Positions 1-8,345 of a stretch of DNA of 22,896 nucleotides are shown piece after piece. The stretch's first letter is position 1, and each line of letters opens with the position of its first letter. The DNA is taken from positions 1 through 22,896 of the forward strand of contig JBCDDF010000048.1 of assembly GCA_039180525.1 (NCBI GenBank). The letters run 5' to 3'. Made by a program: the position numbers and the translations under genes. Source of the DNA: Halovulum sp039180525 (GTDB taxonomy: Bacteria; Pseudomonadota; Alphaproteobacteria; Rhodobacterales; Rhodobacteraceae). The notes under the pieces were generated by a model. That model was given only the letters and a program-made list of their open reading frames with translations. It was not told the DNA's origin and searched no databases.

Positions 1-275
1 GCATCGCTTTCGTTGCGCACCTCCAGATAGACCGCGGCGCTGTCGTCGGATGTGGCCCGGGTCCAGGCGTGCAAGACCTCCACACCGTCCAGGCGCGCCA
101 GGTGGTCGCTGTGATCGTCGTGCCCGGTATGGCCGCCGTCGTTTGCGTGGTCTTCGTGGTTTTCGTGGTCGTCATGGTCGCTGTGTTCGGCGTGATTATC
201 ATGGGCGTGGCCATCGGCGGCAGCGACGGGGGCCGCCAGGCAGAGGGCAAGCAGCAGAAGCGGGATGCGCGGCAT
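1..275 (-). CDS. His-rich periplasmic PCu(A)C-type copper/metal chaperone (N-terminal part)
   Basis: The gene runs off the left edge; 91 codons are visible from the ATG at 275-273. Residues 1-20 form a signal peptide (MPRIP, a Leu-rich core, then an Ala-rich cleavage region). Residues 23-58 hold 12 histidines at roughly three-residue spacing among Asp/Glu/Asn, an evident metal-binding tract. The sequence then enters a beta-domain reading VLHAWTRAT and AAVYLEVRN, which resembles the start of the PCu(A)C (DUF461) fold that carries Cu(I) to cytochrome oxidase or scavenges metal in the periplasm. The usual Met/His copper ligands would lie beyond the window edge, so copper versus zinc cannot be decided. 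A weak AGGA lies upstream of the start. The gene lies downstream of prfC in the same direction, but the 222-nt gap and a Zur-like site suggest its own promoter. Confidence 0.75.
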   Translation of the reverse strand, partial: MPRIPLLLLALCLAAPVAAADGHAHDNHAEHSDHDDHENHEDHANDGGHTGHDDHSDHLARLDGVEVLHAWTRATSDDSAAVYLEVRNESD

Positions 276-305
276 GGGTGGGGTCCTGTCGGAATCGGTA
301 AATTT

Positions 306-323
306 GTAATGTTATACTGTTTC
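306..323 (-). promoter_or_regulatory. Zur-like operator candidate overlapping the promoter of the His-rich gene
   Basis: The plus-strand sequence GTAATGTTATACTGTTTC sits 31 nt upstream of the start of the His-rich gene. One half matches the zinc-repressor type palindrome (GTAATGTTATAACATTAC-like) exactly over 11 bases; the other half is poor, giving 14 of 18 positions in total. Read in the gene's direction, the same bases offer a TATAAC-like -10. Regulation by Zur is inferred from this match together with the His-rich product. Confidence 0.4.
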
Positions 324-436
324 GGCACGGCGGCCACCACACCAAACCCGTCTTGGAATGCGGCCCGGACACGCCGGAGTTCCGCGAGACCGAAACCGTT
401 TCAGACTGACGCAATCCGAAGAAGGGTTCTGGCCCA

Positions 437-487
437 GATTCAATCGTTTGAGCAAAATCCTAGGATCAGATTGTTTCACTCTGACCC
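437..487 (+). repeat. Dispersed repeat, copy 1 (downstream of prfC)
   Basis: The core TGAGCAAAATC followed by GGATC and GTTTCA matches the reverse complement of positions 2128-2178 at 37 of 51 bases in an ungapped hand alignment. Weaker similarity continues leftward, where GGGTTCTGG here corresponds to GGGTTTTCG in the other copy. The two copies bracket prfC in inverted orientation. No ORF or RNA structure explains the conservation. Confidence 0.7.
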
Positions 488-496
488 TTTTTTTCC

Positions 497-2104
497 CTAG
501 CCCAGCGTTTCCTTGGTGGCGGTCAGCGCGACATCGGGATGGTCGCGGGCGATGCGGTCGATATCCCATTGCAGACGGGTCATGTAGACCGGGTCGCCGT
601 CATGGTCGGCCGCCATATGGCCCTTGTTGGCATTCACCAGCGCCTCCACCGCCTTTTGCGGCCCCGACACCCAGCGGGCGGAGGTGAATTGCGTCGGCTC
701 GAACCGCACGGGGATGCCGTATTCCAGCTCGATCCGGCTGGCCAGCACGTCGAACTGCAACTGCCCGACCACGCCCACGACCCAGCCTGCGCCGACCGTC
801 GGCTTGAAGAGTTTCGCGGCACCTTCCTCGGCAAACTGGGTCAACGCCTTTTCCAGGTGCTTGGCCTTCATCGGGTCGCCGGCGCGCACCGATTGCAGCA
901 GTTCCGGCGCGAAGGAGGGGATCCCGGTGAACCGGAGCGTCTCGCCCTCGGTCAGCGCGTCGCCGATGCGCAACTGCCCGTGATTGGGAATGCCGATGAT
1001 GTCGCCGGCCCAGGCGTCTTGGGCCAGTTCACGCTCGTTGGCCAGAAACAGCACGGGGTTGGAGATCGCCATCGGCTTGCCCGCGCGGACATGGGTAAGC
1101 TTCATGCCCCGATTGAAATGGCCCGAGCACAGCCGGACAAAGGCGACGCGATCCCTATGCTTGGGATCCAGGTTCGCCTGCACTTTGAAGACAAAGCCGG
1201 AAACCTTTGTTTCATAGGGGGAAACCTGACGCTCAGCAGCGGGGCGCACCTGCGGCGCGGGGCCGAAATCGCCGATGCCGCGCATCAGTTCCTGCACCCC
1301 GAAAGAGTTGATCGCGGATCCGAACCAGATCGGGCTGAGCGTGCCGTCCAGGAAGGCCTGCCGGTCGAAGCCCGGCAGCAATGCGCGCGCCATCTCGACC
1401 TCTTCGCGGAGCTGCCCCAGCAGTTCGGGCGGCACATGCTCCGCGATCCTGGGATCGTCCAGCCCGTCGATGGCGATGCTTTCGGCTTTGACGTTGCGGT
1501 CGGCGCGGTCCATCAACTCCAACCGATCCCGGATCATGTCATAGCAGCCGATGAAATCGCGCCCCACGCCGATGGGCCAGGAGGCGGGGGTGACGTCGAT
1601 GGCCAGGTTTTCCTGGATCTCGTCGATGATCTCGAACGTATCGCGGCTTTCGCGGTCCATCTTGTTGCAAAAGGTCAGGATCGGCAGATCGCGCAGGCGG
1701 CAGACCTCGAACAGCTTCTGGGTCTGGCTTTCCACGCCCTTCGCGCCGTCGATCACCATCACCGCGGCATCGACCGCGGTCAGCGTGCGATAGGTGTCCT
1801 CGGAAAAGTCCGAGTGGCCCGGCGTGTCGACCAGATTGAACCAGTGATCGCCGTATTCGAAGGACATCGCCGAGGCGGAGACGGAGATGCCGCGGTCCTT
1901 CTCCATCTGAATGAAATCGGACCGCGACCGCCGCGCCTCGCCCTTCGCGCGGACCTGGCCGGCCATCTGGATCGCCCCGCCGTAAAGCAGGAACTTCTCC
2001 GTCAGCGTGGTCTTGCCGGCATCGGGGTGAGAGATGATGGCAAAGGTCCGCCGCCGGGCGATTTCCGGCGGCAGCGGGGCGGCGTTATGGGCGCGGTCGA
2101 GCAT
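497..2104 (-). CDS. prfC: Peptide chain release factor 3 (RF3 GTPase)
   Basis: The product is a translational GTPase of 535 residues that recycles RF1/RF2 from the ribosome after termination. The G-domain motifs are intact: P-loop SHPDAGKTT at 25-33, switch I RGISV at 71-75, DTPGHSDF at 93-100 and NKMD at 147-150, followed by the RF3 beta-barrel and C-terminal domains (for example GVVGQLQFDVL near the C-terminus). The ATG at 2104-2102 was chosen because it gives the usual RF3 length (about 530). The open frame continues upstream to 2488, but that part runs through a dispersed repeat and antisense over the neighbouring stress-protein gene. No strong ribosome binding site is visible. The stop is TAG. 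The gene lies 152 nt downstream of the Usp gene on the same strand; the link looks incidental. Confidence 0.95.
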   Translation of the reverse strand: MLDRAHNAAPLPPEIARRRTFAIISHPDAGKTTLTEKFLLYGGAIQMAGQVRAKGEARRSRSDFIQMEKDRGISVSASAMSFEYGDHWFNLVDTPGHSDFSEDTYRTLTAVDAAVMVIDGAKGVESQTQKLFEVCRLRDLPILTFCNKMDRESRDTFEIIDEIQENLAIDVTPASWPIGVGRDFIGCYDMIRDRLELMDRADRNVKAESIAIDGLDDPRIAEHVPPELLGQLREEVEMARALLPGFDRQAFLDGTLSPIWFGSAINSFGVQELMRGIGDFGPAPQVRPAAERQVSPYETKVSGFVFKVQANLDPKHRDRVAFVRLCSGHFNRGMKLTHVRAGKPMAISNPVLFLANERELAQDAWAGDIIGIPNHGQLRIGDALTEGETLRFTGIPSFAPELLQSVRAGDPMKAKHLEKALTQFAEEGAAKLFKPTVGAGWVVGVVGQLQFDVLASRIELEYGIPVRFEPTQFTSARWVSGPQKAVEALVNANKGHMAADHDGDPVYMTRLQWDIDRIARDHPDVALTATKETLG

Positions 2105-2127
2105 GGGCGGGCGTATAGAGCAAAACC

Positions 2128-2178
2128 GGACCGGATTGAAACTACCGGATCCCCTGATTTTGCTCAGACCTTTGAATT
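2128..2178 (-). repeat. Dispersed repeat, copy 2 (upstream of prfC)
   Basis: This is the inverted partner of 437-487. Its reverse complement shares the TGAGCAAAATC, GGATC and GTTTCA blocks at the same spacing. It fills much of the 152-nt gap between the Usp gene and prfC and therefore lies in the prfC leader or promoter region. Confidence 0.7.
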
Positions 2179-2256
2179 CGGATCGAAAACCCGGCCTGGA
2201 ACCGGTTCCGTTCGGTTCCGAGAAGTGGCGCGGCGGCCCGGCAGGTCGGTCGATGT

Positions 2257-3094
2257 TCAGTCGGCGGTGAGGGTGCGCGCCACCAGCAGATCGCAGGGCG
2301 GGTCGCGGACCAGATCCGCGGTCAGACTGCCCAGCCGGAACCGCGCCGAGCTGGCGCTGCCATGGGCGCCGGCGATGAACAGTTGCGGCGTGTGGCGGGC
2401 GATGGCCTGGGCCACGGCCTCCGCCACGATGGCGTTGACGATCCGGGGCCGCGGCAGATCGGCCAGCGTCGGCGTCGCCTTCAGCCACAGATCCAGATCG
2501 CGGGCGGCTTCGGCCAGATAGGGTTTGGCGAAGGCGGTCCTGTCGGATCCGGGCAGCAGCCCGCGGAAGGGGACGTGATAGGCGTAAAAGCTGTCGATGG
2601 TCTTCAGATCGACCAGCCGGGCCGCCGCCAGAAGTGCTGCGGTGCAGGCTTTCGAGGTGTCGACCGCGGCCAGCGCGCGGGTGTAGTCATGGTCGACCGC
2701 ATCTGTCACCAGCAGCACCGGGCGCGGGCTGATCCGCACGATCCGTTCCATGGTGGTTTCGCGGATCGTGTCCCACAGGCCGCGGTCGCGGTGCAGGCCC
2801 AGTACGATCAGATCGGGGCGTTCGTCGCGGGCCAGGGTGACGATCTCGGCCACTGGGCTGCCCGACAAGACCTCCACATGCGGGGTGACCTCCGCGGCTT
2901 CGGGCAGGCGGTCGCAAAAGGCGCGGATGCGCGGCGGCGGCGGCTTGGGCATCGGCCATGTCTTGGGGCAGCGCGTCATCGACGACATGCAGGACCGTCA
3001 GCCGGGTCTTGTGCGCGGCGGCAAGCCGCATGGCTCGGGTCAGCGCCCGGTCGGAGCGGATGGACAGATCGGTGGCGGCCAGGATCGATTTCAC
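2257..3094 (-). pseudogene. Tandem-domain universal stress protein (UspA family), apparent frameshift
   Basis: Two reading frames together encode a two-domain Usp of about 279 residues. The first frame begins VKSILAATDLS, a typical Usp start, and continues through LTVLHVVDDALPQ. It must shift by one base in the GC run at about 2931-2944 to join the second frame, which reads RIRAFCDRL, then VEVLSGSPVAEIV and PDLIVLGLH. The second domain carries the ATP-binding pattern G-2X-G-9X-GS (GAHG, nine residues, GS) near the C-terminus. The GTG at 3094-3092 is preferred as start because AGGGGGAG lies about 9 nt upstream; a TTG at 3103 is too close to it. The total length, 838 nt, is not a multiple of three. 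The shift may be a true mutation, a slippage site or a sequencing error in the GCC repeat. The role would be stress-related ATP or adenylate binding in the cytoplasm. Confidence 0.75.
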
Positions 3095-3681
3095 GGCGGG
3101 CAACTCCCCCTGTTGCGGCTGTGAATCAGATGTGGGGACGGCGCGGCGCCGGCAAAAGGCGGCTGCGCGCGAAAAGGTTGGGTCGAGCCCCGGCGGCGGC
3201 GGCGCACGCTTTGGCGGCGTGTGTTCCCCTCCCTCCGCCGCCGGGCATCGCCGGTGGTGTGTCCGGCGACCGCGGGCAGAGCGACCATACCCGCGTTGGT
3301 TGTCACCGCGTCCGAACCGGCGCGGCTGCCCGACGAGGACAAGGAAAACGTCGGACCGCCGGCCGGAGATCTCTGCACGGGCCCCGTCGGTGGAGCTAAA
3401 ATGCGACGCCCGCGCGGTGAAGGCCGCAGTACGCCAGGGGTGGACCGCCGCCGCCGCCGGCGGAATTGCACTATGGTTGACCGGCGGGCTAGCGGCGGCG
3501 GGCGGATCTAGAACTTCCGTTTACATTGCGATATTCGCATTTTTGATCAAGGGCTTGGCGCGCGGCCGATTTCCGCCGACGGCGGCCCGGCCGCCGAGGC
3601 TGTCGCTACGTCAACGGTGCAGGTGCCGGTTCCGCCGCCGGGCGCGGGATGGTAGAGGCAATCCAAAAGGGGGGATCCGAC
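3095..3681. other. Intergenic region without a convincing gene
   Basis: This 587-nt divergent region lies between the minus-strand Usp gene and the plus-strand PEP-mutase-family gene. Most of it is very GC-rich, and its short open frames have arginine/proline-rich compositions typical of noncoding high-GC DNA. A relatively AT-rich patch at about 3510-3550 contains a dyad (3527-3539) and is the likeliest place for a promoter of the downstream gene. I see no tRNA or clear terminator. Confidence 0.5.
3527..3539. promoter_or_regulatory. Short dyad in the AT-rich upstream region of the PEP-mutase-family gene
   Basis: TGCGA-TAT-TCGCA is a perfect 5-bp inverted repeat with a 3-nt spacer in the only AT-rich patch of this intergenic region, about 145 nt upstream of the start at 3682. 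It could be an operator. The match is short, so chance is possible. Confidence 0.25.
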
Positions 3682-4449
3682 ATGGACAACGCAGCGCGCG
3701 CCGCGGCTTTCGCCGCCCTGCATCGGCCCGGCGAGCCGGTGGAGCTTTTCAACATCTGGGACCCCGGCAGCGCCGCCGCGGTGGCGGCCGGCGGGGCGCC
3801 GGCGCTTGCCACCGGCAGTTGGTCCGTCGCGGCCGCGTTCGGCCATGGCGACGGGCATGATCTGCCGCTGGACCTGGCGTTGGAGAATGCCCGCCGCATC
3901 GTCGCCGCGGTCGATCTGCCGGTGACCCTGGATTTCGAGGGCGCCTATGCCGAAGCGCCCGAAGAGGCGGCCGCGAACGTCGCCCGGGCCGCCGAAACCG
4001 GCGTGATCGGTTGCAATATCGAGGATCAGGTCGTCGGCGGCCAGGGGCTGCACGCGATCGATGCCCAGGCGGCGCGCATCGCCGCCATTCGCGGCGCTGT
4101 CGACCCGGTCTGCGCCGGTTTCTTCGTGAACGCCCGCACGGACATCTTTCTGAAGGCCGCGCCCGACACCCATGATGCGGCGATGGTGGATGCCGCGCTG
4201 GAACGGGCGCAGGCCTATGCCGGGGCCGGCGCGAGCGGCTTTTTCGCGCCCGGTCTGGCCGATCCGGGCCTGATCGAGCGGCTGTGCGCCGCGGCACCGC
4301 TGCCGGTCAACATCATGGCGATGAAGACCACGCCCGACAGTGCCGCCATGGCCGGGCTGGGCGTGGCCCGGATCAGCCATGGCCCGGGCCCGTTCCGCGC
4401 CTTTACCCGCTGGCTCAGGGGCGAGGCGCAGGCGGTCTACGGCGCTTGA
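3682..4449 (+). CDS. Isocitrate lyase / phosphoenolpyruvate mutase family protein
   Basis: The 255-residue protein has the PEP-mutase/isocitrate-lyase superfamily TIM-barrel pattern of the COG2513 type. The metal-binding strand is DFEGAYAEAPEEAA from residue 84, corresponding to DLEAGYGD in relatives. NIEDQ at 112-116 and NARTD at 150-154 follow, and the late strand PLPVNIMAMK leads to a GVARISHGPGP C-terminal element. Members cleave or form C-C or C-P bonds next to a carboxylate (2-methylisocitrate lyase, oxaloacetate hydrolase/decarboxylase, PEP mutase). The canonical lyase Lys-Lys-Cys-Gly-His motif is not seen, so the substrate is unknown. The ATG at 3682 follows AAGGGGGG at a good 7-nt spacing; an in-frame ATG at 3649 lacks this. 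The SDR gene starts 52 nt downstream, so the two are probably cotranscribed. Confidence 0.85.
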   Translation: MDNAARAAAFAALHRPGEPVELFNIWDPGSAAAVAAGGAPALATGSWSVAAAFGHGDGHDLPLDLALENARRIVAAVDLPVTLDFEGAYAEAPEEAAANVARAAETGVIGCNIEDQVVGGQGLHAIDAQAARIAAIRGAVDPVCAGFFVNARTDIFLKAAPDTHDAAMVDAALERAQAYAGAGASGFFAPGLADPGLIERLCAAAPLPVNIMAMKTTPDSAAMAGLGVARISHGPGPFRAFTRWLRGEAQAVYGA

Positions 4450-4501
4450 CACCCCAACCGGTCGGGCGTCAGGTGCGCGCGAACCAACCGGGAGGCATGC
4501 G

Positions 4502-5281
4502 ATGGATCTGGGTATTGCGGGGAAGAAGGCGATCGTCTGCGCCGCCTCCAAGGGTCTGGGCCGGGGCTGTGCCGAGGCCCTGGCGGAGGCTGGCGTCAAC
4601 CTGGTGATCAACGCCCGCGGGGCCGAGGCGCTGGCCGAGACCGCCGCCGCGATCCGCGACACCCATGGGGTGGAGGTCACCGCGGTGGCCGGCGATATCG
4701 CCGCGGAAGCCGATCGCGCCGCGGTGCTGGAGGCGGGGCAGGGCGCCGACATCCTGGTCACCAATGCCGGCGGCCCGCCGCCCGGCCTGTGGTCGGACTG
4801 GAGCCGTGACGATTTCATCGCCGCGCTGGATGCCAACATGCTGACGCCGGTGGCGCTGATGCAGGCCTGTCTGCCGGGCATGGTCGACCGCGGCTGGGGG
4901 CGGGTGGTCAACATCACCTCCGGCTCGGTCAAGGCGCCGATCCCGCAACTGGGCCTGTCAAACACCGCGCGCGCGGGGCTGACCGGGTTCGTCGCCGGGA
5001 CCGCGCGGCAGGTGGCGTCCTTTGGCGTGACGATCAACAACATACTGCCCGGCATCCACGCCACCGACCGGGCGGACATGTTGGACGGTGCGGTCAGCCG
5101 AGCGCAGAACATCTCTGTCGAGGCGGCGCGCGATCAGCGCGAGCAGACCATCCCCGCCCGCCGCTATGGCACCGCGGAAGAGTTCGGCGCGATGTGCGCG
5201 TTCCTGTGTTCGCAAAAGGCCGGGTTCATCGTCGGCCAGAACATCCTTCTGGATGGCGGCGCGATCAACGCCACGCTTTAG
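4502..5281 (+). CDS. SDR-family protein with non-canonical active site (BKR-like SDR-like)
   Basis: The 259-residue Rossmann-fold protein of the short-chain dehydrogenase/reductase family starts at an ATG preceded by GGGAGG at 6 nt. The cofactor loop reads CAASKGLG (13-20) where classical members have TGxxxGxG. TNAGG corresponds to the NNAG strand. Ser140 (NITSGS) is in the usual catalytic place, but the position 13 residues later is Ser153 instead of Tyr, and position 157 is Arg instead of Lys (SNTARAG). The C-terminal INNILPG and FIVGQNILLDGG blocks are typical of the family. A subgroup annotated as 3-oxoacyl-ACP-reductase-like SDRs is known to deviate from the classical tetrad in this way. 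Whether it is a reductase is therefore uncertain. It sits 52 nt after the PEP-mutase-family gene and is probably in the same operon. Confidence 0.85.
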   Translation: MDLGIAGKKAIVCAASKGLGRGCAEALAEAGVNLVINARGAEALAETAAAIRDTHGVEVTAVAGDIAAEADRAAVLEAGQGADILVTNAGGPPPGLWSDWSRDDFIAALDANMLTPVALMQACLPGMVDRGWGRVVNITSGSVKAPIPQLGLSNTARAGLTGFVAGTARQVASFGVTINNILPGIHATDRADMLDGAVSRAQNISVEAARDQREQTIPARRYGTAEEFGAMCAFLCSQKAGFIVGQNILLDGGAINATL

Positions 5282-5318
5282 GCGGCCAAAGATCCCCCGC
5301 CGGATTTCGTCGAAACGC

Positions 5319-5385
5319 GCCCCGGACCCGATCCGGGGCCTCAAGCCCCGGCGCCGCACCAGAGGCCCCGGGTCAAGCCCGGGGC
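5319..5385. repeat. Pair of GC-rich palindromes (REP-like), possible terminator
   Basis: Two perfect hairpins stand side by side. GCCCCGGA/TCCGGGGC (5319-5339) has a 5-nt loop, and GCCCCGGG/CCCGGGGC (5365-5385) also has a 5-nt loop. They lie 37 nt after the SDR stop. The near-identical arms and loops point to a dispersed palindromic repeat unit. Neither is followed by a T-tract, so intrinsic termination is uncertain, although mRNA 3'-end protection is plausible. Confidence 0.7.
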
Positions 5386-5492
5386 GCGGCGGTCTTGGCC
5401 AGGCCGGAATTGCACGCACACCTTGCCGGCGCGGCGGGGCGGGGTTACCTGCGGGTCAAAGCTGACCGAAACGATTGGGTTTGCGCCCGCCG

Positions 5493-6593
<1,101 letters not shown>

Positions 6594-6722
6594 CGAATTT
6601 GCCCACCCGTGCGGCGTTTGGGCTTTATCCCGGCCCCGGCGCGCAATACATAAACCAAATGTCCAGCGCGGGGCGGTCGCCGCCGCGCACGGGTGTTTTG
6701 GCGGCAGTGATGGGAGATCCTG

Positions 6723-6938
6723 ATGCTCAACAATATCGGCCCGATGGGCCTGATCCTGATCGCGGTGGTCGTGCTGGTACTGTTCGGCCGCGGTAAGATT
6801 TCGTCGATGATGGGCGAGGTCGGCAAAGGCATCACCAGTTTCCGCAAGGGGCTGGATGACGGCAAGAAGGAGATCGAGGCCGCGAGCGCCGAGGAAGCGC
6901 GCGACGTCACGCCCGAGGGCGAGAAGGACAAGGCCTGA
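6723..6938 (+). CDS. tatA: Sec-independent (Tat) translocase subunit TatA
   Basis: The 71-residue protein has one N-terminal membrane helix (about 6-20), the FGRGK hinge at 21-25 and an amphipathic helix (SSMMGEVGKGITSFRKGL), followed by a charged tail. TatA oligomerises to form the pore-like assembly that passes folded proteins across the inner membrane. GGGAG lies 6 nt before the ATG. It is followed 7 nt later by tatB in a tatABC operon. The 129 nt upstream probably hold its promoter, but I could not assign -35/-10 boxes with confidence. Confidence 0.95.
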   Translation: MLNNIGPMGLILIAVVVLVLFGRGKISSMMGEVGKGITSFRKGLDDGKKEIEAASAEEARDVTPEGEKDKA

Positions 6939-6945
6939 GCCTTCG

Positions 6946-7431
6946 ATGTTCGACATCGGCTTTCTGGAACTGCTGATCATCGGCATCGTGGCGCTGATCG
7001 TCGTCGGCCCAAAGGACCTGCCGGGGATGTTCCGCACCGCCGGCCAGTTCATGGGCCGGATGCGCGGTATGGCGCGCGAATTCCAGCGCTCGATGGAGGA
7101 GGCCGCCGACCAAAGCGGCGTGAAAGAGGCGGCCAAGGGGCTGCGCGCGGTCAACGATCTGGGGCTGAATTCGGCGACCAAATCGGCCAAGTCCTATGCC
7201 AATTCGATCCTGAAAGACGGCGACAGCGCCGACGCGACAGCGCCGAAGCCCGACCCCGGCGCCCCGGCGCCGCCGGCTGCGGCCGCCCGGACCGCCGCCG
7301 ACACCCCTGCGGACACCCCTGCAGATACCGCGGCCGAGACCGCCACACAGACGGCCACCCAGGCCGCCACGCCGAAGCCGAAGCCGGACGCCGCGCCCAC
7401 GCCCGAACCGGCGCCGAAAGCCGAGGGCTGA
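6946..7431 (+). CDS. tatB: Sec-independent (Tat) translocase subunit TatB
   Basis: The 161-residue protein starts MFDIGFLELLIIGIVALIVV, with the conserved Glu8 in the membrane helix and the GP hinge at 21-22 that mark TatB, followed by a long amphipathic helix. With TatC it forms the twin-arginine signal-peptide receptor. From about residue 105 the tail is low-complexity Ala/Pro/Thr/Asp/Lys sequence with short TPAD repeats, probably disordered in the cytoplasm. The ATG at 6946 was chosen because the family N-terminus begins exactly there; a longer open frame upstream is an Arg-rich overlap of tatA. The stop abuts the tatC start (TGAATG). Confidence 0.95.
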   Translation: MFDIGFLELLIIGIVALIVVGPKDLPGMFRTAGQFMGRMRGMAREFQRSMEEAADQSGVKEAAKGLRAVNDLGLNSATKSAKSYANSILKDGDSADATAPKPDPGAPAPPAAAARTAADTPADTPADTAAETATQTATQAATPKPKPDAAPTPEPAPKAEG

Positions 7432-8334
7432 ATGCGCGACGAAGAGGACGAGATCGAAGACAGCGCCGCGCCGTTGATCGAGCATCTGGCGGAGTTGCGC
7501 ACGCGGCTGATCCGGTCGGTACTGGCCTTTTTGGTTGGCATGGTGGTCTGTTTCGCCTTTGCCAGCGCGATCCTGGATTTCCTGGTCGGCCCGATCGAGG
7601 CCACGCTGCGCGCGTTGGGCGACCCCGATCCGCGCATGATCTACACCTCGCCGCAGGAGTATTTCTTTACCCTGATCCGGATCTCGATGGTGTTCGGGTT
7701 GGCGGCGTCCTTCCCGGTGATCGCGCATCAGATGTGGCGCTTCGTGGCGCCGGGGCTCTACCGGTCCGAGAAATCGGCGTTTCTGCCGTTCCTGATCGCC
7801 TCTCCGGTGTTGTTCATGATGGGTGCGGCTTTCGCCCATTTCGTGGTGACGCCGCTGGCGATGCAGTTTTTCCTGGGCTTTGCCGATGTCGCCAGCCTGT
7901 TTGCCGGGCTGATGACCGCGCCGCCGGAGGTGGACATCGCCGAGGGCGCGCCGCCGCCGGCGGACACCGGGGTCGACATCATCTTTCTGGGCAAGGTCAA
8001 CGAGTCGCTCGACATCACGCTGAAGTTCATCGTGGCCTTTGGCCTATGTTTTCAGTTGCCGGTGCTGCTTTCGCTGATGGGCAAGGCGGGGCTGGTGACG
8101 GCCGAAAGCCTGCGGCGCATGCGCAAATACGCAATCGTCGGCATCCTCACGCTCGCCGCGCTGGTGACGCCGCCGGATGTGATCACGCAGGTGATCCTGT
8201 TTACCGTCGTCTATGCGCTTTACGAGGTTTCGATCCAATTGGTGCGCATCATCGAGAACAAGCGCGAGGCGCAGTTGCGCGCCGAGGGCTATTACGACGA
8301 TGAAGACGAGCCGCAGGCCAAACCCGGCGCGTGA
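7432..8334 (+). CDS. tatC: Sec-independent (Tat) translocase subunit TatC
   Basis: The 300-residue polytopic inner-membrane protein has six predicted helices and is the docking site for twin-arginine signal peptides. It carries the family motif HLAELRTRL at 18-26 near the N-terminus, the segment YTSPQEYFFTLIR, and the conserved APGLYRSEK and P-x-F elements. It is longer than the roughly 255 residues of E. coli TatC. An extra Pro/Asp-rich stretch at about 158-192 (LMTAPPEVDIAEG to LGKVNES) lies in a periplasmic loop before a late membrane helix, and there is an acidic C-terminal tail. Translation follows tatB without a gap and overlaps a possible GTG start of the next gene. Confidence 0.96.
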   Translation: MRDEEDEIEDSAAPLIEHLAELRTRLIRSVLAFLVGMVVCFAFASAILDFLVGPIEATLRALGDPDPRMIYTSPQEYFFTLIRISMVFGLAASFPVIAHQMWRFVAPGLYRSEKSAFLPFLIASPVLFMMGAAFAHFVVTPLAMQFFLGFADVASLFAGLMTAPPEVDIAEGAPPPADTGVDIIFLGKVNESLDITLKFIVAFGLCFQLPVLLSLMGKAGLVTAESLRRMRKYAIVGILTLAALVTPPDVITQVILFTVVYALYEVSIQLVRIIENKREAQLRAEGYYDDEDEPQAKPGA

Positions 8335-8345
8335 ATGACCGGCGC

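Noticed and set aside
1..275. A ZnuA-type zinc-binding protein, because of the His-rich tract
   Set aside because: The His tract follows the signal peptide directly and the sequence after it (VLHAWTRAT, AAVYLEVRN) fits PCu(A)C rather than the ZnuA fold; zinc regulation is kept only as a possibility.
2105..2488. A 128-residue N-terminal extension of prfC
   Set aside because: The frame stays open, but it reads through the dispersed repeat and the Usp gene; RF3 proteins start at about the ATG at 2104.
539..2521. A 660-codon plus-strand frame opposite prfC
   Set aside because: It is a shadow of prfC, whose GTPase motifs are unmistakable on the minus strand.
3390..3680. A hydrophobic stretch (WTAAAAGGIALWLTGGLAAA, later VYIAIFAFLIKGLA) that might be a small membrane protein
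   Set aside because: It has only a GTG start without a ribosome binding site, and the frame runs on into the PEP-mutase-family gene in the wrong phase.
3547..5112. A 521-codon minus-strand frame over the PEP-mutase-family and SDR genes
   Set aside because: It is antisense to two recognisable enzyme genes with good ribosome binding sites, and its composition is Arg/Ala/Gly-rich with no domain.
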